64,000 nucleotides of DNA, from contig OX387603.1 of NCBI GenBank assembly GCA_947568835.1, positions 17,508,651 through 17,572,650 on the forward strand, in the 5' to 3' direction. Position 1 is the first letter of the stretch. Each line of letters begins with the position of its first letter. This DNA comes from Protonemura montana. Taxonomy: Eukaryota > Arthropoda > Insecta > Plecoptera > Nemouridae. This document shows positions 47,001 through 62,000 of this stretch, piece after piece. The notes under the pieces were generated by a model. It was not told the origin of the DNA and did not search any database. It saw only the letters and a list, made by a program, of their open reading frames with translations. The position numbers were made by a program, and so were the translations under genes.

Positions 47001-50000
47001 GCAGGCGTCAGAGCAAGTCAGGAACAGATAATTAGGTTATGAAGGGCATTTGGGTTGAATGGTCTGTAAAGTTTTAACCAATCCTACAAATCTCCAGTCA
47101 TTAGCCATCCACTCTCATGTGAACAAGGCAGAAGTGGAAAGATTAAAGCAGTAACTCTCTTCTTCTTAGCAAATGGACTTTTCTATGCCCGTGACTTGTT
47201 TCCTTCTCATCTCTTCCCTAAACAAATTATGGTTATTGATGACCATAAAACACCATTAGCGGGTTGACTGAAGCAAGTTTATCATCTATCAGTAAATAAC
47301 CAAAAATAAAGAAAGGTTTTTTAATTCTTATTACAATAATCCATCAAATTTAATGCAGTCTCGAGGAAATGGCGTCTTACCTCCCTGACGGCAAGGTCGA
47401 GGCTCATGATCTTGTTGTTGACGAGCAGCTCCATGCCGTTATCGTCCTCAAGCAGCGCGACGAGCTCGCAGTCGGCACAGATCTTGTTCTTCACGTCGCG
47501 CATCAGCGGGCCGAGCCCCGGCTCTGTGCTGCTGTACGGGTTACCCAGCATGCGACCCTGCAGTCGAAACCAACCAAGTCAGGCGAGCAGGTCATATGCC
47601 AGCAATGGAGCTTATTATTGCAACTTTCCTGGAAGATTCCAGGGCACAAAAAAGGTTATATGGGCTGTTAAGGCACCATTCTAACCAAGTAATAATAGAG
47701 AAGACACCAGTCATATGTTTGACTTCATGCAATTTGTTCCACTTCCCAGAAAATTATATTGTCTTTTAAGCTAGAAAGGAATGGCCAGCATCTAGTTTTG
47801 AAGACAATTAGCAATGTAATCTGGAAGTTGAAAAAGACAAATCTTTCCACATTATGTTTGTTTTCCAGCATGAAATAAAAAACAACCGAAAACATAATGC
47901 CATATATTTTGTAGCCGGCAACCCCATAACAGACCTGCAAGAAGTCTTCTTGCTGAGGGTCTTTCTCAAGCGTCAGGAAGAACTCTCCGACGTCGTTCTC
48001 TTCGGGATAGATGATGGAGCAGAGCCGCTCGAACACGAAGACGGGAGTGCGTACATCCTGCCTTTCGTACTTCTCCACCGTCTCGATGCACACAGCCATG
48101 AACGCCTTTGTCTCCTCCTCCGTGCCTGCAAGCGCGATATAGGTTATGGCCGGGCAAGCAAAAGAGATGGCAAAGCCGACATCAAAGTAACTAGCAAAGA
48201 GACTGCAAAATGCTTTTTAGACGGGTAAAGCGCAGTTTACTTCTAAATGGTCACAGGCCACTAGGCAAACTACTGACTTGTATCTTGCAACGCAACAAAA
48301 TATTGAAAAAAAATAGTTTCATTCAAATTGACTGAAATTTTCTCTCCCAAATTGGCACTTTACTTGCTGCCATACTTGAAAATAATATCAGTTTCGTAAT
48401 GTAAAAGATGGTCCACATAAGTTGGCAGAGGTTTCCTCAATATCTATCCCATTAGCAATTAAATTCCATGATGATGGTTTTTAGGCTCATGTCTCATGAC
48501 ATTGTCAGAACTGCTCTAACCCTTGAAGAAGTAACTAGTACATGTTACGAAACGTCGGGAAATTTAGTTGTCCTTTACTTAGCATTCAAAACCCATTTTA
48601 AATAGTTTTTGTTAAATTCCATGATGTTGGAACTTGAACCTCTTCAAAAATGCATGCAGTGACCTGTAATGAAACCACATGTACGCACCGGACGTCATTT
48701 CCTCGAGCAGCTCAAGCAACTTCTCCTGGGTCTCGTCAACAAGTCTAGTCCTCTGGACCACCAGTCGCCGGAGGGAGAGGTAGCCGTTGAGCACAGAGCC
48801 CACTAGCCGCCCCTTGAACTGCTGTTTGATGTTGTCCTGCTCCAGGAAGCCAGCCAGCAGCTCGGTCAGCATCTTCAAAGCATAGCCTGTTGACATAAAT
48901 AACACACAATATTGATATTTATTCGCTATTTAAGCTCAAGTTCTGCTAACAACACTTGAGTAGCACATAAAAAGCATTATGCTAGCTTATGTTCCTCACA
49001 AGATAAACCAAAGAGTAAATAAAATAAGTTGAGTACCTTGGGCAAGATCAGAGGTGAGCGTGGTCTCCTCGAGACGGTGCAGCTCTTGTATCTCCAATGT
49101 GAGCAGCTGTGCGAGATGGATGAGCACGCCACGCACGGCCAGGTACTGCTTCCACGGCGCCGACGCAATCAGGCTTTGGTAGAGCGCCAGAAACTCTGCG
49201 GCGCTCTCGCCCGCCGTGCCCAGTTCACACAGGAACCCGGTCAGCAGGTCCAGGATCTGGAACCCAGTCAATGGGGATGGATCAAAGATGACAAACAGAA
49301 TAAAAACCACTTGCATCTCTCGAGACCAAGCACCTAAAGAGCAATTAATTATACAGAAATGTGTTGAAAATGTAAATGTTTTCAACACATTTAAAAAATG
49401 TGAAAGCATTTGGTTTGAAAGTGAATATCAGTACCAAAATTCTCAAGGATAATTGTTGTCAAAATTTAAAACCATAAATAGCTATGCCATAAAAAGCTAT
49501 GGCCAGTTAAATGCACAGCATTCTTTCCCAAAGAACTATTTTGAGTAGGCTCATGGTAGGTTGAGTTGGCTGTTTAAAAAAATACTATTTAAATGTCCAA
49601 TTTGAGAACTCGTTTGTGTAGCACTGACCTCTCGCTTGCGCACCGACACCTGGCACAGGCTCTCAAGCATGGAACACGCGACCTGGCGTGCAAGCCGCGA
49701 GCTCGGGTTGAAAACGACTTGCTTCAGCCACGCAGCATCTGTCAGCCGCAGTGACACCACGCTGCGCAGAGTCTTCTGCCGCCATCGCTGCCCATATTTC
49801 TCCTGCAGGTAGCGCGATCGTGCGTCCTCCTGCAAATGATTAAAAGAGCGGCATTGCCTAAGACTGCTTATCGAAAGAGACAGGCAAGTGGTCATGAATG
49901 GACTCGACCAGACAATCGAAAGCAACACGGCTGACAGGTTGTCTATATCAGGTCCATCGACAGATTCGAACAAAATTACAACGCTGAAAGCAGTTTTCAT

Positions 50001-53000
50001 TGCGAATGGAAGGATCAACTGAATTTAAATGTTCTGTGCAATATTGTGATGGACAACGTTCTTCTGTCCATTGTATTGCAAATTTCTTAGATGCAAATCA
50101 TTATTTCAGTCCAGCCAAGCTTTTGCCTTGCCAACAACACACCTTGGCAATAGGCTTCTGCGTGGCTGGGTCCGGGGCCCGCGATGGCATGTGCTGGCTC
50201 CATGCTTTAAACGAGTGCTTCGGGTCTCCTTGCAGCCACTTGGCGACGTCCACCCGCACACCTTCCCCTGGTCGGATCGTAGCCAACGCGTCCACCCCTT
50301 TGTCCTGAAAACACAATAAGTCGGTGACATTTTTAATCAAATGGGATGCAAATTCTGTACCGAAATAATTAAATTTGACCCTTTGAGTCAATTTAAATAA
50401 ATCTAAATAAATATCGATAGAGGTAAAAACTAAAAAGCTCATTCGTCACTTGTGCCGAGTTGCTAACTACATAATTGGTCATCAAAAACTGTTCAGCAAA
50501 TGTTTCCTCTGCTGTCTCACCTTATTTTTCTTGGATGACGGCTGGTCGGGCTTGATGAGGTTCTGCAGAATCTTCAGGCAGGGGAGGATGATGGACTGCA
50601 TCACAACTGGAGACTTGGCATCCTTGCACGCCATCAGGAAGAGCTGCATCACACATCTGCAAAACCAAACAACATTGAGTTAAATGGTAATCATATTTAA
50701 TCGATGAATTTCTAATTGAGTTTCTAGCTTCATGTAAGTGCCCGTAAATTTTTGTCAGTGCTCAGGGTGAAAATTTCATAATTGCTAAAAATGAAATTTT
50801 ATTAGACTCTACAGTATTTTGATTGCCTAACAAATAATGGAACATTTTTAATCAAGTAAACCATGAAACTGGTTGGGTACCTGAGCTTCTGCTCCCAGCA
50901 CGAGTCTTCCTTGTTGACAAGTGCAGCTAGCAGCGCCATCTCGTGGCGCACGGCAAACGCAAGGTCAGAGCTTGCTGCGTGCCCGCGCAATGTTAAAGAG
51001 ATCCGGTCCATGAGCAACGCACGCAGGTCCTCCGTTGCCTTGGCATTGTCTCGAGTCAGCAGACACAGCAGTTGCCGCACCTCTTCTTGCACCTAGCATT
51101 CCAATTATCCATTGTAACAAGCTCAAAATGTTTAACATTGACAACATTGCAACCGTAAGTTCTCCAAAAAGCCGACATTTTTACCAGCTTGATTAAGCTA
51201 AGATTGCTTTGACCCTGCTGTAACTTTATTTCAAATAATTGTTTAGTGCCACATAATGCACCTGTTGGAACATACCACAGGTAGCAATGAGGTTAATTCA
51301 TCTGTCCATTATTTGCCCAGGTGCCAAGGCAAAGCTTGAAAGATGTCGATATAATTTGGAAGCTAGAAGCACTTAATTAACCATACTAGCTTTTAACTCT
51401 CTTAACCTAATAATCTAGCATGGCCAGGCTTACATACCTACCGTAAACCTAGGAAGGAAGTCTTTACAAAAGTGTTGATGAAATTAAAACAAAATTTCTG
51501 GACAATAAAATGGAAACTCTACTACTAGTTACCGCAATTAACAATATTGCGTAAATATTAATTACGCAATACACAGTTTCCATGAAAACGTTGTACATTA
51601 TGTCTTCGTACCTGAACGGTTCCACGACGCAGGTTGTTGTCCAGAAGCTCGGCGACCAGCCCCTGGGCGCAAAGCAGCTGGCGCGACACTGGTGTCCATG
51701 CAAGGGCGCGCAGCAATGTGAGGCAGTGCTCAGTTGCGGCGGCGGCGCAGCCATAGCAACGGCCGGGGCCAGTAGGAGCAGCCCCCATGGCAAGCGACAG
51801 GCGTGAGCCGCTGCGATCTCGTTGGTCGAACGCCACCAGCTGTCTACGGCAAGCCAGCACGCGCTACGGGCAGGCAGAATCAGGGTTAACATTCAGTGCC
51901 CATTGAAAATACAAAAATATTTGGATTGCAAGAGATGGTAACAAGAAGAGAGGGACAATATTGGGTTGTATGATCTGAAGATCTGATTATTTTACTCTTG
52001 TGATTAGTGACTGACGACCGATGATTAAATTATAGTGGTTAAGTTAGATATTATTTTGAATTCATCCAACACAACCAATGAATTTAAAACAAAGCTTGCC
52101 AATATCCATCTCTGTAAAAACAGATGAAAGAGGGCGAAGTATGGCATACCTGTATAATCTTGCTGAGCTCCTCGAATGAGGTCTTGCATTCGCCGCAGTA
52201 TCGTTGGGCCAGAAGCTGGATAGCACGGTTGACCTGTGTGGTGCCGGGAGCCCCACCTCCTGGTTCGTCCATGACCCGGTCCACCCGGTGCTCGCTGATC
52301 TTCAGCAGGCACAGCTGCAGTACAAAGAAAAAATGTTAGCTTTCATCTAGAAAACTAAGGCAGGGAAAAAGGTGAACTGTCATGGTCGTTCTGCATATAC
52401 AAATAGATTACCTCCAGTGTGGGCTTGTGTCCGATTAGCTGCTTGTAGACGCGGTCAGCCTTCTCAAGTAGTGAGTTGATGGACGCTACCGTCTTCTTGC
52501 GGTCGTCGTCATTCTCGATTGGATCAACGGCACAAGTTGCGCGGCCACTCAGCGTGTAGTCGAACTTGGCGTACTTGCAGAAGCCGCACGCGTGGCACAG
52601 GAATGGGTCCTTTTCGTCATAGTTGATCGCTCTGTGACAGACATTTTGTTAGGTCAGTCACAAGGAAACAATTTTAGCTGTAAGCATGGAAGTTAGTCAT
52701 TTCCACCATGTTTTTTAAATAAAAAGAAACTTTTTGAACCTCTTCTTTGAATCTATGGACTTAGCCTACAAACTTACCACAGGCTTAGGAAATAGCTTTC
52801 TAGTATAAAAAGTGCGGAAGATTTTTGAACGACTGAAGTTTTAAGAACGTTATTAAAATCACAACACCAGCTACTTTTTGGTCAAAATAAAAGATTGAAA
52901 TAGATCATCCAACCATCATGTTTGCCTCCTGATCAATGCTAGCAAGGAGAGACCGAAGGCTGTGCCATTACCTGCACTTGTGGCACTGGAAAACGTTCTC

Positions 53001-56000
53001 GCCGCAGTTGGCACAGACGCCAGGATTGGCGGGCACAGACGCCGAGCAGCGCGGGCACTGAAGAGTCTCCGACGATGCTTGGATGTTCTCGTAGAAGTCG
53101 GCGTACTCAATCATCAGGTTGCAAGCAACGATTGGGAGCGGGAACTCCATCTTCACCTCGGCCTGGCCAGTTGTCAGCGTCACCTTCTTTGCTTTGTGCC
53201 ACATTGCTGTAAAGCAAGCACATGCATGTTGAAGAACTTATTTATTAACAAGAAATATTTTCAAAACAAAATAGCAAGAATAGTTTTCACCTTAAATAAG
53301 GTTGACATATCACAGCTGGATTTTAAGCTGTTGTTGGTATTTCAAAGCTAAAATAAGGCTGTTTTTGTTTTATGCATTTAACGTCATGAAATGCAGAAGT
53401 CGAGCTAAAATACTACGGTATCGCAAACATGACAAGAAAAAATCCTCGAAGTACTTCCAATTCATCGCTTACCTGGCTTGTTCTTCAGTTCGACAACAGC
53501 TTGCACGCTGCGATTGTTATAGAAGATGTTGATGGAGCGGACCATCTTGGTTCGTTTGAGATCACCAATTCGCAGTGTGATCTTGCTGATAGTGTGGCTT
53601 CCAATAAGCTTCACTATCTGAGTCGTTGTTGTAAACTTGGAGTCAACCTGCAAAAAAACACCCGAATTTAAGGATCAACACTGCAGATTTAATAAACGAG
53701 CTGGTAATTATTGATGAAATTTGTGTGTGTCAGCTACTTCAAAAGTGAGACAACAAACGGCAGACAAAAATCCATCAAGTCAAAAAAAAATGCAATAAAA
53801 ATAAAGATGAAACAAATGAATCATCATATTAAAGACAATATGATTCAGAATAAAAAATTCAAAATCAAAAATATAAATGTCTGCACTGACCTTGATGGAA
53901 GAAAGCTTGATGGACGAGAGCGGCACTTCGGGATTGTTGCAAACGAGACACGGCTCACTCTCGAGGTAGTACCCGTCAAGTTCAACAAACTGTGCCAGAT
54001 GCCCGTACAGGTTGGCGTTAGGATGCTGTGCCAACACCTCGTTCTGTGTGCGCAGAACTCCCACCGCCTGCTCCATGCAGTCGCTCAGCTGCACAACAAA
54101 CAGGTACGCAATGTCAAGCATTAAATAATAAAGTAAGGTCAATAATGAGCACTTGACCTAATGGGTAGAATGAGATTACCTTCTTGCTGGACTGTGTGGT
54201 TTTGAGAGAGAAGTATCCCAGTAGGTCGACAAACTGAGCAGCCTTGCGGCCGTAAGCAGGTAGCTGCGGCCACAACTGCCAGAGAAGATTGAGTAGGGCT
54301 TCTTGTTCGATAGCATTGGAGTTCCTGTCATAGCAAAGACAACAGGGTTGTTAAGAAATTTGCATTGTTGACCAGCTTTGACCTGTTCATGAACTTGTTC
54401 AGTGAATTGCAGTGCTTGCTTGCTGTGCAATGCTTGTGGAGTGTTCAGTTCTGTTGACTGATTTCTAGATCTGATTTCTAGGATCACACATTTTTAGAGC
54501 CAGTGTAAATGTGAAAACATTTTAACTTTTAAACAAGTGAGGCTTGCGAACACACTTGTGTAGAGAACTGGCAATTGTTTTGGTAAACAAACAGGCACCC
54601 TCGACTTTGTTATCGACTGTGTGTAAAAAGTTAAAACTTTAAAGAGTTTGTTAAAAGGACTTCCGTGTTCAAATACAAGCTGGCACTTTAGCAAGCAAAT
54701 GTCACGAAATTAATTCACAGCTGCTGGGAAGCAAATAAAGCTCATGGAAGATAAACAGGCTACAGACATAATGTAGTTATAATAACCCAAGAAGCAGCAA
54801 TTTTCTTCCTAATTGCAACAAATAATCGAATGTCCACATATTCTTGTTGTGAACAAATTAAGCTTAAAAAATGTTTATTTTGCATTTAGATGTATACATT
54901 GAAACAAACTGTCTAGACTAGAATCTTGACCACCTGCAGTTTGCACAATCCACACCCTAAAAGTCCCATCGACGTAAACCAAACACACTCACTTGTAGAT
55001 GGCGAGAATGAGCGCATGTGCCTGCCAGCGTACGGTGGTGGCGTTGGTCTCAAGCAGGAACGTGCGCACAAACTGTGCGGTGAGCTCGCGAGGCACTCGC
55101 TTGTTCAGTACAGCCACCAGTGCAGTACACTGCGCCTCTTCAAACTGCGCCTCTGTCTCAGACTCCTCTGACTTGTCCCGGCTCTTGCGGCTGGCCGGGC
55201 ATGGCTGGCAAGTCACAATTGGTGTTAAGCAACAAAATATTGAATCATTTAGTACATTTATTTTAGCATTGGGTTAATTTCTGACTATTTATGCCTATCA
55301 TATGACCATCACCAGTGATTAATGGCAAAATGCTAACCCCCCACCCCCCCTCTCCTATTACCTTTGCCAAACAAATATTTCCATTGCATAGCCAAAAACA
55401 AAAATCTGTTTGTTATATTGTATTGTATTGTATTGTATTTTTCACAGGCTAATTTTAATACTTTCCGGGTTCTCTACCACATATTTATGTATACAATTTG
55501 TTGTAGATCTCGTGGCTTGAAAACTAGCGTAAATGCAAGGTATCCACTAGGTCTCACCTTGGGCGCTGGGGTCGATCCCGCAGCCTTGCCAGCGTCACCA
55601 CAGATGGCGCACTGCAGCAGCTGTAGTATGGTGGGTGAGACGCCCTCGTCCAGCTCGCAGCTCACAGCCATGAGGAACGGCAGCACGGCCTCGTCGCCGG
55701 CGCAGAACCTCTGCCAGTTGCCAGTGCGGCTGGCAGCCACGTCCACACACGCCTTCAGGTGCTCGACAAGCTCCACCAGCGAGTCGTACGGCAGGCACGA
55801 CACAGCAGGGGCGGAGCCGTCCACATTGCAACACTCGATCACGCACTGAAGGGTAGAGGTAAGGGTAAGGCAGTTTTAAGAGCAAAGTAAACTTTTAAGG
55901 TGAAAAACTTTAATATTTCTCACAAAACACCAGTTTGATTAATACTCGTGGAATTATTTATTATTTAATCTAATTCATGCATCAGTTTCAATAATATTTT

Positions 56001-59000
56001 TTTAATATTCATCAACATCAGCTAGTAAGATATTAGCTACAGTTCAGCAAAATCTCGAAAGAGTTTAAGACTAAAGAAACAGCAAAAAACAACCATTAGA
56101 CAAGTCAATTTCACAGAAGCCTTACACGAATGAAAGTAAAGTGAAAATAAAAGGCACTAGCCAAACTTGGTTTACTGTGAAACCATCCTCCACTGCTGGT
56201 TAGTCATCCTCACCTTCATGTGACTTTCGAGAGCATGTAGATCACGCAGTTGCCTGTACTTGTCTTTGTTGCCGCAGACAAAGAGCAGCAGCTTGCGCAC
56301 CTGTCTGCGCACAAACGGCGTCTGCTGGGTCATCATGTACTCGCACAGGTAAAAGTACCAAGGGTGCTGCACAGTGGGAGCCAACGCCGGCGCGTTCTCC
56401 GCCTGCTTTTGCACCTGAATGTCCAAGGGAAAGGCGAAATGGATCAATACGTCTATAGCATTGGCCGGCCGATGGCAACGCTATCACAAACTCTGGTTTT
56501 TAAGAACAGTTGGGATTTCTTGATTAAGTTTAAGGAAAGGCCTAAATATTATTGAATTAACTAGAAAGTGTTTCCGGTCTATCTTGCTTCCTTGTGACAC
56601 CTCCCCGTACCTGATAGGGCAGACGCAGCGCAATCTCGGTGAGCAGCTGCGGGTATGCCTCGAAGACGTCGTTGGCGTGCCCCTTGACATACTGACGCAA
56701 GAAGAATGGTGACATGTCTGGGGGCGAAGTGGTCAGGTGGGGCTTCAGCAGCGCTCCGCCCAAGATTGTGGTGCCCTCCTCCGAAGCAGAGCTACCAACA
56801 AAAAACAAACATATGTTGGTCTGATGTTGAGAACCCAGTCAGACTTAAAAAAGTGACTTGAGTCAAGTTGCTGTTAAATTTCTGCTTTCTACTTATAAGT
56901 TATAACAAACAGAGAATGGACTATTAGTCTATTTGCCAATGTCCTTGGAGGATTGATTCTTGATGAGAGCGTTGGAAATTAGACCAAACTAACGTTTCAC
57001 ATCCAAAATAATTATTGAAAAGTGAACTGATAGCCTACATAACAGTTATTTCTTCAAGAGGAACAACATCAAGGGATTTTGGCCTAGAATCTAGGTTATT
57101 TGCAGAATTAGCTTTTAGGTTAGAAAATGCCTACCTCTTCCAATAGTTGAGCAGTGTCTTCAGCAAAACCAGGCAGTAATCCACTACGCCTGCTTGCAAC
57201 AGAAGAGTGGCAGTTGTTTGCGCCACGAACGTTGAGTTGTCTTGCGCCACCTTCGGGCCAGTTTTTGAGCGCGACATCAGAACACTTAGCAGGCGCATGA
57301 TCACAAGATGCACCTGAAACAGTTCCGACAAAGGCTAATGATGAGAAAAAAAGAACAACGACCCCTTTCTTCTTCCTGGCAGTTCCAGATGTGTGGTAGG
57401 CAAATGGAATTCTATTTGCATTTCAGAAAGTCTGCAAAGATTACAAAGCAGCATCCCTTGGCCAGAGCAAGTGACTTACCTCTCTTTGTTTGGTGCGTGC
57501 GCAGATGTCATTGGTGTCGGGTGTCTTCATGTGCAGCTCGCCGAGCACGGCATTGAGGAGTCGCTCCAGACACGCCTTGTCCTTCTCTTGGTTACCATCC
57601 AGATCCGAAGTGAGCATCAGCACCACCTGCATCAGGTACACAGAAACCTCAGCACAATTTCTTCCCAATTTCTTCCAAAAACTAGCTGACAAGCAAAACA
57701 GTTTTAATAACAGAAATTAGACATGTAACAGCTAGATTGAAAGATGTGCGGTCATGATTCTGCAGAAAAGGACACTCTGTTTCATTAAGCTATTAGTATA
57801 TTTCATTACAACATTTACACCTTTTCTTAAAAATTTTTTAGTTAAAATTTTGACAATGTGCACTCATCTTTCACCTGGAAAATGTTGTTTGTAGAGTAAG
57901 CTTTTAGTCCATATCAAGCAGCAAGAAATAACTTTTAGTGCAAATAAAAATTGGGGCAGTCAAGTCTGGAATTATTAGCCATCTCAAAAACTATATCAAC
58001 CACCTGGCAAAACACATTTTGAAATGATATTCCCCCACAACACATACCTGCATGAACGGTATTGCGCGTACGCCCCCTGCATCCTGCAGCTGAGGCACGT
58101 ACTGCACAAGCCTGTCGAGCAGCGCGAGACGAAGCAAGTGAAGCCGGGCGTCGGACTCGGAGTCAGCTCCGACAAAGCCGGATGTGGCGCCCAGCGAGCT
58201 GGTCTCTGAGCGACCGGGCAGCGGCTCCTGGACGTTGTCGCCGTATGCCGAGCTGCGCCCGGAAACGTTGTGTTCGCCTGTGATACTGTCCACGCCGCTG
58301 CCGCCGCTCTCCGAGCCAGCACTGCCACCCTGCGTCATGTGAGACCGATTGTGTCAAGGAACGGTCGAGGGTGATATTTTGGTGGGTGGGAAATTTTTAC
58401 ACAAGGCACAGGCATTTTTTGAAAAAGTTATGAACTTTTGGATTGCAATATCCAAAAATCAGTATTGAAGATTTTTAACTTGGTTCACCACATACCATCA
58501 GTCAGTCTCACAATATTTTTCTTTACGTTAAGGATCCATATAACTAATGAATTAAACTGAAGATTGTTGGTTGCTAAATTTCCAGATATTTAATGAATGA
58601 AAATTATATCCTCAAATTACCTAGGACTTAAAAACTTGTAAGACTGGCTTAAAAAACAAAAGGAAATACAATTTTTGGAGGCCGCTTGTTCAGCATCAAA
58701 CTGGTGCGGCGGGTGCATTCCTAAGTGTACCTGTTCGGCAGGAGACGTGCGAAGCGTGCTGCCGTCAGTGGCTGCGGTGGAGCCCTCGTCGTCCGAGCCA
58801 CCCGCTGATGCCGTTGTGTCAGAATAGTGTCCCGCCTCCTGGCCGCCAAGCGCCGCATTCTGCGCCTGAGCCGCAGATGCAAGCACCTGCAGGCTCTGCA
58901 AAAAGTGTAAACCACACTCTTAACACTTGCTGAAAATAGCATAGCCTACATAAAGGAAGTGCAAGTGACGTTAAAGATGTGTTCTTAAAGCAGTAGTCGA

Positions 59001-62000
59001 CCGACTTTTGAACCCTGAAATGTTTGCTGGAATCCTCATTAAAAAATCCTTAATGATCAAACAGAAAAAGAGATAGTTAGGAAAGTTTTTTTAAAATATG
59101 GACAGCGGCATAGATCAAGAGGAGTGATACAAAGTTCAAACATCGATGGATACTAATGAATAAAAACTATGGAGGCAAGAGAATAATTTTAGTTTCTATC
59201 TTTCTTGCACAAAGAAAAAGTTGTCCAATATGAGGCAAACAACATGTTAGTCAGTGCTTCATTTAGTTAACAAGTTAGTTAATAGTTAAGACTCGACGCC
59301 TGGCAGGACCTGGCCAAATATGTCGAAACTAACCAAAACAAGGCAGTGGTTCGAGCTGAATGGACAAAAACTACTTATAAAGTTTTATCGAACAAACATA
59401 GGACGACACTCACTCCTTGGCAGAGGAAATAGGCTACGGAATAGTCTGTCATTCAATGAACTTGCCAAACTTGTAAAATTGTAAAATTGTAAAACTGTAT
59501 AGCAACCACCGGACAGTGCAATTTATTGTGTATAAGTATAATCCTTAGTTGCTAATAAAACCATCATCATTATTATTATTATAAGTCAGTCGATCACTCA
59601 GTCAATTTATTCACCTGAAGTGCCTGGCCGCTGGCCAGCCCGTGCATCTGCTGCACGCCTTGCTGCACGGCTGCCGCCAGCTCAGGGAAGCCCTCGTGGT
59701 CTTGAAGGCTCAGCGCAATAGCCAGCTCCACCATGGTCTCGTCGTCCGCATCGGGTGGTATGTCCAGCAGCGGCGGGAAAGAGCCCGGTGGGAAGTTGGC
59801 GCCACCCAGCACTTCCAAAGCGTTCACTGCCAATGGCTGAGGGCAACGCATGGACCGTGAGGTTATAGTCTAAGTCAGATTAGGCATTATGCACTCGCAA
59901 GCATGGGATTATTATCAACCTACTATTTTTCTAATATTTGTATTAATATTATTATTATTTATATATTTCTTAATTATAGTATTAATATTTTCTAACATTT
60001 TAATTTGTAAAATAACTTGCTAAATTTAAGTAAATTCTGGGTCTTGCATTTGATGCTCTGGTCAAAGAGTACGAACCTAAAGTGTGGCTTTGGGGTGGAA
60101 AATAATATGAATAAAGATGTTTTTCAACAATAAGATCCTTGGATCTTGGGAGATCAGCTACCTGAAGAATCACTGTGTCAGGTAACCAATAATATTAATT
60201 AACGTGACATGACTGTGATGTTCTGCTTTTGAAACATTAACAAAAGTGATGACATCACAATTTCTCACCTGCTGCTGGCCGCTTCCGCCAGCCACGTTCT
60301 CCACGGCTAGCAGGCCAATCTGCTCCACATGGTCCACTTCCGAGCTCTCCTCCGCAGACTCCTGGGACACGTGGTGCTGCGAAGCTGACGTCAGCTTGTC
60401 TGGTTCCGTCTCGGTGCTACCACCTGGGTGCCAAACACAGCGTCTTACCTCTACAATGTGGCATCAAATGTAGGGCTAAGGTACATTTTCACACTTGGGA
60501 AGTAAATAATACTGCAGTTACTACAAGGCAGCAGGTTGGTAAGCAGTGGCATGTGGTGGGGCTAGAACTTAGGTACGTTCTTTAAAAAAACTTAACCTAT
60601 ATAGGTTGAGTTTTATATATATATATGGATGCTGCAGGGCAATGTCAGTGTCACCCACGCGATCATACGCAAAACGGCGCCGGCCGATGGATGCCTAACT
60701 GCCTGCGGCAAGCTACCTCGTAAATCTAAGCAAGAGCGGGAAGCTATTTGAATCATCTCTCAGAAAACTGCTACCGACACATGCATGCTGGCCGCTAGAG
60801 CTAAAAGCTACTGGGCCAGAGCACTTGATGGCACGAAGCTAGAGCTTAGAGGAGAGAGAGCGAGTGAGAGGGAGCGAGTGAAAGGGAAGTACCCTCCTCC
60901 TCTCCGCTCACCCAGCGTTAGCATGTATAGCGCCATGCCCCGCATGCCCCGCATGCCCCGCATGCCCCGCATGCCCTGACCACACGCCCCTGCTGGTAAG
61001 TGAATTAGGTGGGGGGGGTGTATAGAAATAGGCAGAGATGTACTTGCAAGTTGCTAAAAACTGTACCAGTACTTGAGGAAATAAGCCACAAATTATGGTT
61101 TTTAGACTCATGTCTACTTGATTTATCCTTAGCACTAGTTTTAACTTTGATATGGGTTTTGAATGCTAAGTAAAGGACAACTAAATTTTCCGACGTTTCA
61201 TAACATGTACCAGTTACTTCTTCAAGGTTAGATTGGCCACAAATATTTACACAAATTGTTTTAAAATGTTACCGACCTTGTGGGGGGAATGCAGGCACGA
61301 GCAACGGACGCCTGCGTCGTGGTTTCAACACACGAATGATGGCGTGCTTGGCACTGAAGCTCACGGCTGGATCGGGACACAGCAGCAGCTGCAGGTAGAG
61401 TCGGGCTGCAGTGCTGATTGACCCTTCGTGCATTTCGCAGCGAGTCAAAGCGTGGATTATCTCCACAACGGCTGTCACCGTGCCCTCCACGTGCGTCAAT
61501 CCTGTGGCGGGGGAGGAATGGTCAGATTACGACATGGCTTAGTTACAAACTGCTGCTACAAAATACTGCGCTACTAATGAGGGCCTTGTGTTATTAGTTT
61601 ACCCAAAAAAAGAATTTTCTTACCAAGAAGAAATATTTTTTAGTTTAAAGTCTCTTCACCACAAGGTAACAGATATCACAGTTAAGTCAGAATAACTTGA
61701 TTTTAACCATCATAGTATCAGCAACAATCAGAAGAAAACTGACTTATAACTGATGCAAATTTGAGTATGCAATGTACATTTTATATCCTTAAAGCTGGCA
61801 TATCGATTCCCGATCATCAGATTATGCATGGCTGTTTTTACCTGGTACGCATACAGGGGCTAGCGCCATATTAACTGGATGTGCCTGATGCAAGCACCAT
61901 AATGCCTCCATCAGCTGCACCATAAGTTGCTGTCCGCTCTCTGCCGAACTCTCGCTGGATCGACTTCGCCTCTCTGCATCGTTCGAGTCCCCTGCAACAC

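Noticed and set aside
48521..48558. Active hammerhead ribozyme
   Set aside because: Both copies have T in place of the essential first core C (TTGAAGA instead of CTGANGA). It is reported only as a lookalike.
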